Shown here: piece after piece, positions 6,101-6,699 of the stretch
How the letters are laid out: each line of letters opens with the position of its first letter
How positions within the stretch are numbered: the stretch's first letter is position 1
Source of the DNA: Candidatus Sumerlaeota bacterium
Lineage (GTDB): Bacteria; CG03; SLGR01
Length of the DNA stretch: 6,699 nt
Direction: 5' to 3'
Assembly (NCBI GenBank): GCA_007136585.1
Contig: SLGR01000130.1
Location: 1-6,699, forward strand
Notes under the pieces: model-generated
Databases searched by the model: none
What the model was told of the DNA's origin: nothing
Seen by the model: the letters and a program-made list of their open reading frames with translations, nothing else
Translations under genes and position numbers: made by a program

Positions 6101-6699
6101 TAAGGGAGTTCTGGGAAGAGAAAGAGGAGATACAGAAAAAGAAGGGCGGAAGGCCTGCCGTAAAAGGGCATTCGCGTAACGAGAAGTATTTTGAGATACT
6201 TGAGGAATACGGCGCGGGTGTGCGTATCCTTCCGCGGAGCGGGTTTGAGAATATGGAACTGGCCCGGGCGTCCCAGGGCGTAAGTAACTACGTCAGGAGG
6301 AAGCACTTCCACAGGATAGTAAAGGAAAAGTACCTGGAGAAGGACCAGGTCAGACCGGTCCTGGTGGGGTACGCAAAAGGCGCCGAGGATAACGCGAGGT
6401 TTGCCTGCGAGGTTATCGCGGGTAACAGCGTAGAATCGGTATTCAGCCGTCAGCCTCTCTCTCTCCCCGCTCTTGCCTGGGAGCTTGAGAACGGCGAATA
6501 CGCCATGGGGATGTACCTGGAAGAAGACGGGAGCGTGCGCATACTGGGCCCCCGCGGCGATATTCTGTCAGACAGTATCTATAACGAGATTCAGAGCCTT
6601 TCCGGGATGACCGCCGAGATGAGGATAATGGATTTTGAGTCGGCAAGAAAATCCCGCAGAGTAAGGACCCGGGATTGGCTGAACTCCGCGTATTTCCGT
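1..6699 (+). CDS. Giant multidomain protein with type IB topoisomerase and Snf2 ATPase domains (partial at both ends)
   Basis: Frame 1 is open for all 2,233 codons and runs off both edges, so neither start nor stop can be placed. The translation is coherent throughout: hydrophobic and charged residues alternate as in folded domains, and codon preference (ATA, AGG, CTT, GAG) is the same from end to end. In order I recognise a type IB topoisomerase (about residues 43-445), a Snf2 ATPase (about 919-1415), a probable GNAT-like fold (1463-1580), two weak decayed-enzyme candidates (1636-1716 and 1938-2025) and a basic, possibly DNA-binding tail. I see no signal peptide or convincing membrane helix. 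Only three cysteines occur (C259, C1973, C2136). The domain mix resembles polyvalent proteins of phages and conjugative elements; a giant gene of an Omnitrophota-like bacterium is the main alternative. The single-gene call is very secure. The overall role, DNA processing during or after genome transfer, is inference. Confidence 0.95.
127..1335 (+). other. Type IB DNA topoisomerase domain, catalytic residues intact
   Basis: Type IB topoisomerases nick one strand through a 3'-phosphotyrosine link, let the duplex swivel, and reseal it without ATP. The five family catalytic residues can be placed: R229 in MHARIGG (family LxLRxGN), K268 in FIGKSG (family F.GK.S), R349 in FTAKLTRPF (family TAK.fRT), H407 in LGHRR and the nucleophile Y428 in ASYVDP. 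The last motif continues as PKLIVMW, close to the LDPRITVAW that follows the active tyrosine in eukaryotic topoisomerase I. An N-terminal part (about 43-200, with LQVISWAHPVTG) resembles the DNA-clamp region before the core, especially the SW-containing strand of the eukaryotic type. The gap from His to Tyr is only 21 residues, so the long coiled-coil linker of the human enzyme is absent. Domain edges are approximate. I judge it active from the residues, not from any test. Confidence 0.88.
1336..1920 (+). other. Unrecognised helical region between topoisomerase and linker
   Basis: Residues 446-640 are mostly amphipathic helix-forming sequence with short breaks, for example after LPPEEG, near SPAFRDD and near KSNDL. 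A short motif, LGMEPGEAAESALRL, is loosely echoed by LGMSASEIRGML, and again by MGLSRSLRAERISRAL near the end. Each has a small hydrophobic-Gly-Met/Leu turn followed by a helix, as small helical-bundle or helix-turn-helix units often do. I do not recognise a family. It may pack on the C-terminal side of the topoisomerase or act as a spacer bundle. Confidence 0.4.
1921..2229 (+). other. Ala/Glu-rich low-complexity linker
   Basis: Residues 641-743 are dominated by Ala, Glu, Ser and Pro (AAAAADR, EAEEERS, AADKAAAAK, EEPAVEEPAAEA), with no aromatic residue apart from those at the far edge. This is a typical flexible tether between independently folding parts, here separating the topoisomerase half from the Snf2 half. 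A central stretch, VPGALIARLASVLTRIA, could be a short amphipathic helix. It has too many polar and charged residues for a membrane span. Confidence 0.7.
2161..2190 (+). repeat. 15-bp in-frame tandem repeat encoding VEEPA twice
   Basis: Two copies of a five-codon unit stand head to tail. They encode VEEPA-VEEPA and differ only by two synonymous third-base changes (GAG/GAA and CCT/CCC). A partial continuation, AEATADKAEPEE, follows, and the peptide ADKA occurs both shortly before (residues 711-714) and after (735-738) the repeat. Such units expand and shrink by slippage and are common in flexible linkers. Confidence 0.75.
2230..2754 (+). other. Unrecognised helical region before the Snf2 ATPase
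   Basis: Residues 744-918 form a largely helical region with the aromatic cluster KEKYYYRM at about 858-864, and it ends in WQEILDWGGEIS just before the Snf2 Q-motif-like sequence. The well-spaced hydrophobic residues suggest a folded domain, not a linker. I cannot name a family. Its position fits an accessory or regulatory domain that packs on the first ATPase lobe, as N-terminal extensions do in many Snf2 proteins, but that is inference. Confidence 0.4.
2755..3540 (+). other. Snf2-family ATPase, first RecA-like lobe
   Basis: This lobe binds and hydrolyses ATP to drive translocation along duplex DNA. The motifs appear in order and with normal spacing: YFYQLEGARFML (residues 921-932, the Q-motif-like region), Walker A DEMGTGKT (941-948, with K947 as the phosphate-binding lysine), motif Ia LVVVPDIAKSVW, VIVNYDQL (about 1039-1046), DEAD (1069-1072) followed by AVKNP, and LTGTP (1096-1100) followed by VSNKPQEILSYLEML. 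The lobe closes with MIRRRKENVLADLP (about 1163-1175), the family's RR-K-LP signature. DEMGxGKT and the xKNP that follows the DEAD box mark Snf2 rather than ordinary DEAD-box helicases. Snf2 proteins usually translocate without unwinding. Confidence 0.93.
3541..4245 (+). other. Snf2-family ATPase, second (helicase C) lobe with modified motif VI
   Basis: The second lobe completes the ATP site. After a connecting stretch (residues 1181-1260), SIAVFTYYKSDARRLRERY (about 1266-1284) matches the usual first strand and helix. VEGGMSASEKRREWMGRFQ (about 1296-1314) matches the segment where this family has 'G..s...R...i..F'. Motif V is IFIATLDSSAYAIHLTKAD, where the usual GxNL is AIHL. Motif VI is QAEARISRI, giving arginine fingers R1358 and R1361. 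In most Snf2 proteins RxHRxGQ follows directly; here seven extra residues (1363-1369) come before GQTKNLYTLI. The end, TEDSVDRHIEELLYKKTLA, matches the closing helix. The lobe looks competent for ATP hydrolysis, with local divergence. Confidence 0.9.
4246..4386 (+). other. Glu-rich helical connector after the Snf2 lobe
   Basis: Residues 1416-1462 include LAAEEEKMLRQEEAEIEEE, a highly charged single helix or short coiled coil, followed by VYGDLTRQDLKVLNLGDVNW. It probably acts as a rigid spacer leading into the next domain. I see no catalytic motif. Confidence 0.55.
4387..4740 (+). other. Probable GNAT acetyltransferase-like domain
   Basis: GNAT enzymes move an acetyl group from acetyl-CoA to an amine. 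Residues 1463-1580 follow the usual order of elements. Two helices (about 1464-1490) come first. Then SRFIALNYGDRTIAYAYAV (1495-1513) gives the two strands joined by a turn, where the family has 'v.e.dg.ivGy'. GDTLFIAEE (1530-1538) matches the strand before the acetyl-CoA loop. QLTGSL (1550-1555) stands where the pyrophosphate-binding Q/R-x-x-G-x-G/A motif is expected and leads into the helix LREKLRRFALKR, and YSYIAWV (1569-1575) gives the next strand. The loop lacks the second glycine of the consensus, so acetyl-CoA binding may be weak or lost. The call rests on pattern order only. Confidence 0.45.
4741..4905 (+). other. Hydrophilic interdomain linker
   Basis: Residues 1581-1635 contain SPEAPPSDGGVTDS, a short strand-like YDRVTLKKKG and the polar run SRRPGQTESQEES. 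Proline, glycine and polar residues dominate, as expected for a flexible link. YGRWSSDDGEVKYDRVTL could be a small beta hairpin that extends the preceding domain. Confidence 0.5.
4906..5148 (+). other. Weak transglutaminase-like (papain-fold) segment lacking the catalytic Cys and His
   Basis: Residues 1636-1716 contain FAKFSKSSYQWLRKAGISAA followed by IVTGAY, then VMELILIDTGDQGHAPP. The pattern resembles transglutaminase-like domains: a helix starting at the catalytic Cys, the phrase 'LLr..Gi.a.iv.G', then a strand that carries the His and a strand with the catalytic Asp. Here the Cys position is Ala, Lys or Ser (about 1667-1670), no His occurs in the ETREVMEL stretch, and only D1706 would remain. 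If the fold call is right, the domain is catalytically dead and may serve binding. The resemblance is short, and an unrelated fold is quite possible. Confidence 0.22.
5149..5811 (+). other. Unrecognised region with mixed helices and a Gly/Arg-rich stretch
   Basis: Residues 1717-1937 carry no motif I recognise. A basic part (LDSYRRGFIKGKVVGKQWLDRS, about 1731-1752) is followed by an aromatic-rich turn (GFPLWGTYYNDPKN, 1768-1781). A helical part then runs through AAALTAGGRYLQGVRVLGLLGPRF (about 1794-1817), and the hydrophobic-basic stretch LAGGLIRGSKFALFGRVLGRR (about 1870-1890) comes near the end. The last two are moderately hydrophobic but contain several Arg and Lys, so I do not call them membrane segments. 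The repeated basic residues would suit contact with nucleic acid or with acidic partners. Confidence 0.35.
5812..6075 (+). other. Possible inactive zincin metallopeptidase-like segment
   Basis: Residues 1938-2025 show strands (DIKVKFEVTNI, YCLALTARD), then the edge-strand-like YRIVLNSAVF (1991-2000), then a helix, MLTDVLSSELIRIDG (2006-2020). In zincin peptidases a strand of this type precedes the active-site helix with HExxH. Here the matching five residues, 2013-2017, read SELIR: the Glu is present but both zinc-binding histidines are replaced. It may therefore be a pseudo-peptidase used for binding. Zincin-type modules are common in polyvalent proteins, which makes the reading plausible, but the evidence is one helix and its flanking strand. 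Confidence 0.25.
6076..6360 (+). other. Acidic helix, AT-hook-like basic motif and possible helix-turn-helix
   Basis: An acidic helix (EDDEIEEKIREFWEEKEEIQ, 2026-2045) runs into KKKGGRPAVKG (2046-2056). Its core GGRP with flanking lysines resembles the RGRP core of AT-hooks, which bind the minor groove of AT-rich DNA, but the first Arg of the core is Gly. Next come YFEILEEYGAGVRIL and MELARASQGVSNYVRRKHF (2085-2103). In the latter, 'LARxSxGVSxxVRR' looks like the two helices of a helix-turn-helix. Both readings are short-motif resemblances, though a DNA-binding role would suit the topoisomerase and Snf2 domains upstream. Confidence 0.3.
6361..6699 (+). other. Unrecognised C-terminal segment, cut by the window edge
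   Basis: Residues 2121-2233 begin with the strand-like RPVLVGYAKG and continue as FACEVIAG, SLPALAWELENGEYAMGMYL and GSVRILGPRGDIL, alternating beta strands and turns. A helical end, SIYNEIQSLSGMTAEMRIMDF, leads to the basic stretch SARKSRRVRTRDW. This looks like the start of a small alpha/beta or beta-rich domain that continues beyond the window. I do not recognise the family, and the frame is still open at the last base. Confidence 0.4.

Overview
The whole 6,699-base window is the inside of one very large protein-coding gene. Frame 1 of the plus strand reads through all 2,233 codons without a stop, and neither the start nor the end of the gene lies in the window. I see no intergenic DNA, RNA gene, promoter, terminator, CRISPR array or insertion sequence. 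The other open frames on both strands are shadows of this gene.

The protein is a chain of modules. A charged leader (residues 1-42) is followed by a type IB DNA topoisomerase domain (about 43-445) that keeps all five expected catalytic residues: R229, K268, R349, H407 and Y428. A helical stretch (446-640), an Ala/Glu-rich linker with a small tandem repeat (641-743) and a second helical stretch (744-918) lead to a two-lobed Swi2/Snf2 DNA-translocase ATPase (about 919-1415). This ATPase has a clear Walker A, a DEAD box, an LTGTP motif and a modified motif VI. Next come a Glu-rich helix, a probable GNAT acetyltransferase-like fold (1463-1580), a hydrophilic linker, a weak transglutaminase-like segment with lost catalytic residues (1636-1716), an unrecognised helical region, a zincin-like segment whose HExxH has become SELIR (about 1938-2025), and a basic tail with an AT-hook-like GGRP core and a possible helix-turn-helix (2041-2120). 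The last 113 residues are unrecognised.

The topoisomerase-translocase pairing suggests work on DNA topology: the Snf2 motor would move along duplex DNA and create torsion, and the type IB enzyme would relax it. This is inference. Reverse gyrase has a similar layout but uses a type IA topoisomerase.

Two hosts are plausible. Giant 'polyvalent' proteins of bacteriophages and conjugative elements join Snf2 helicases to other DNA enzymes, peptidases and acetyltransferase-like domains in one chain. Very large genes are also known from Omnitrophota and other poorly cultured bacteria. The standard genetic code is consistent, GC is roughly in the mid-50s percent by eye, and codon use favours ATA for Ile, AGG for Arg and CTT for Leu. 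I favour a polyvalent-type protein from a mobile element or its bacterial host, but one window cannot settle the taxonomy.
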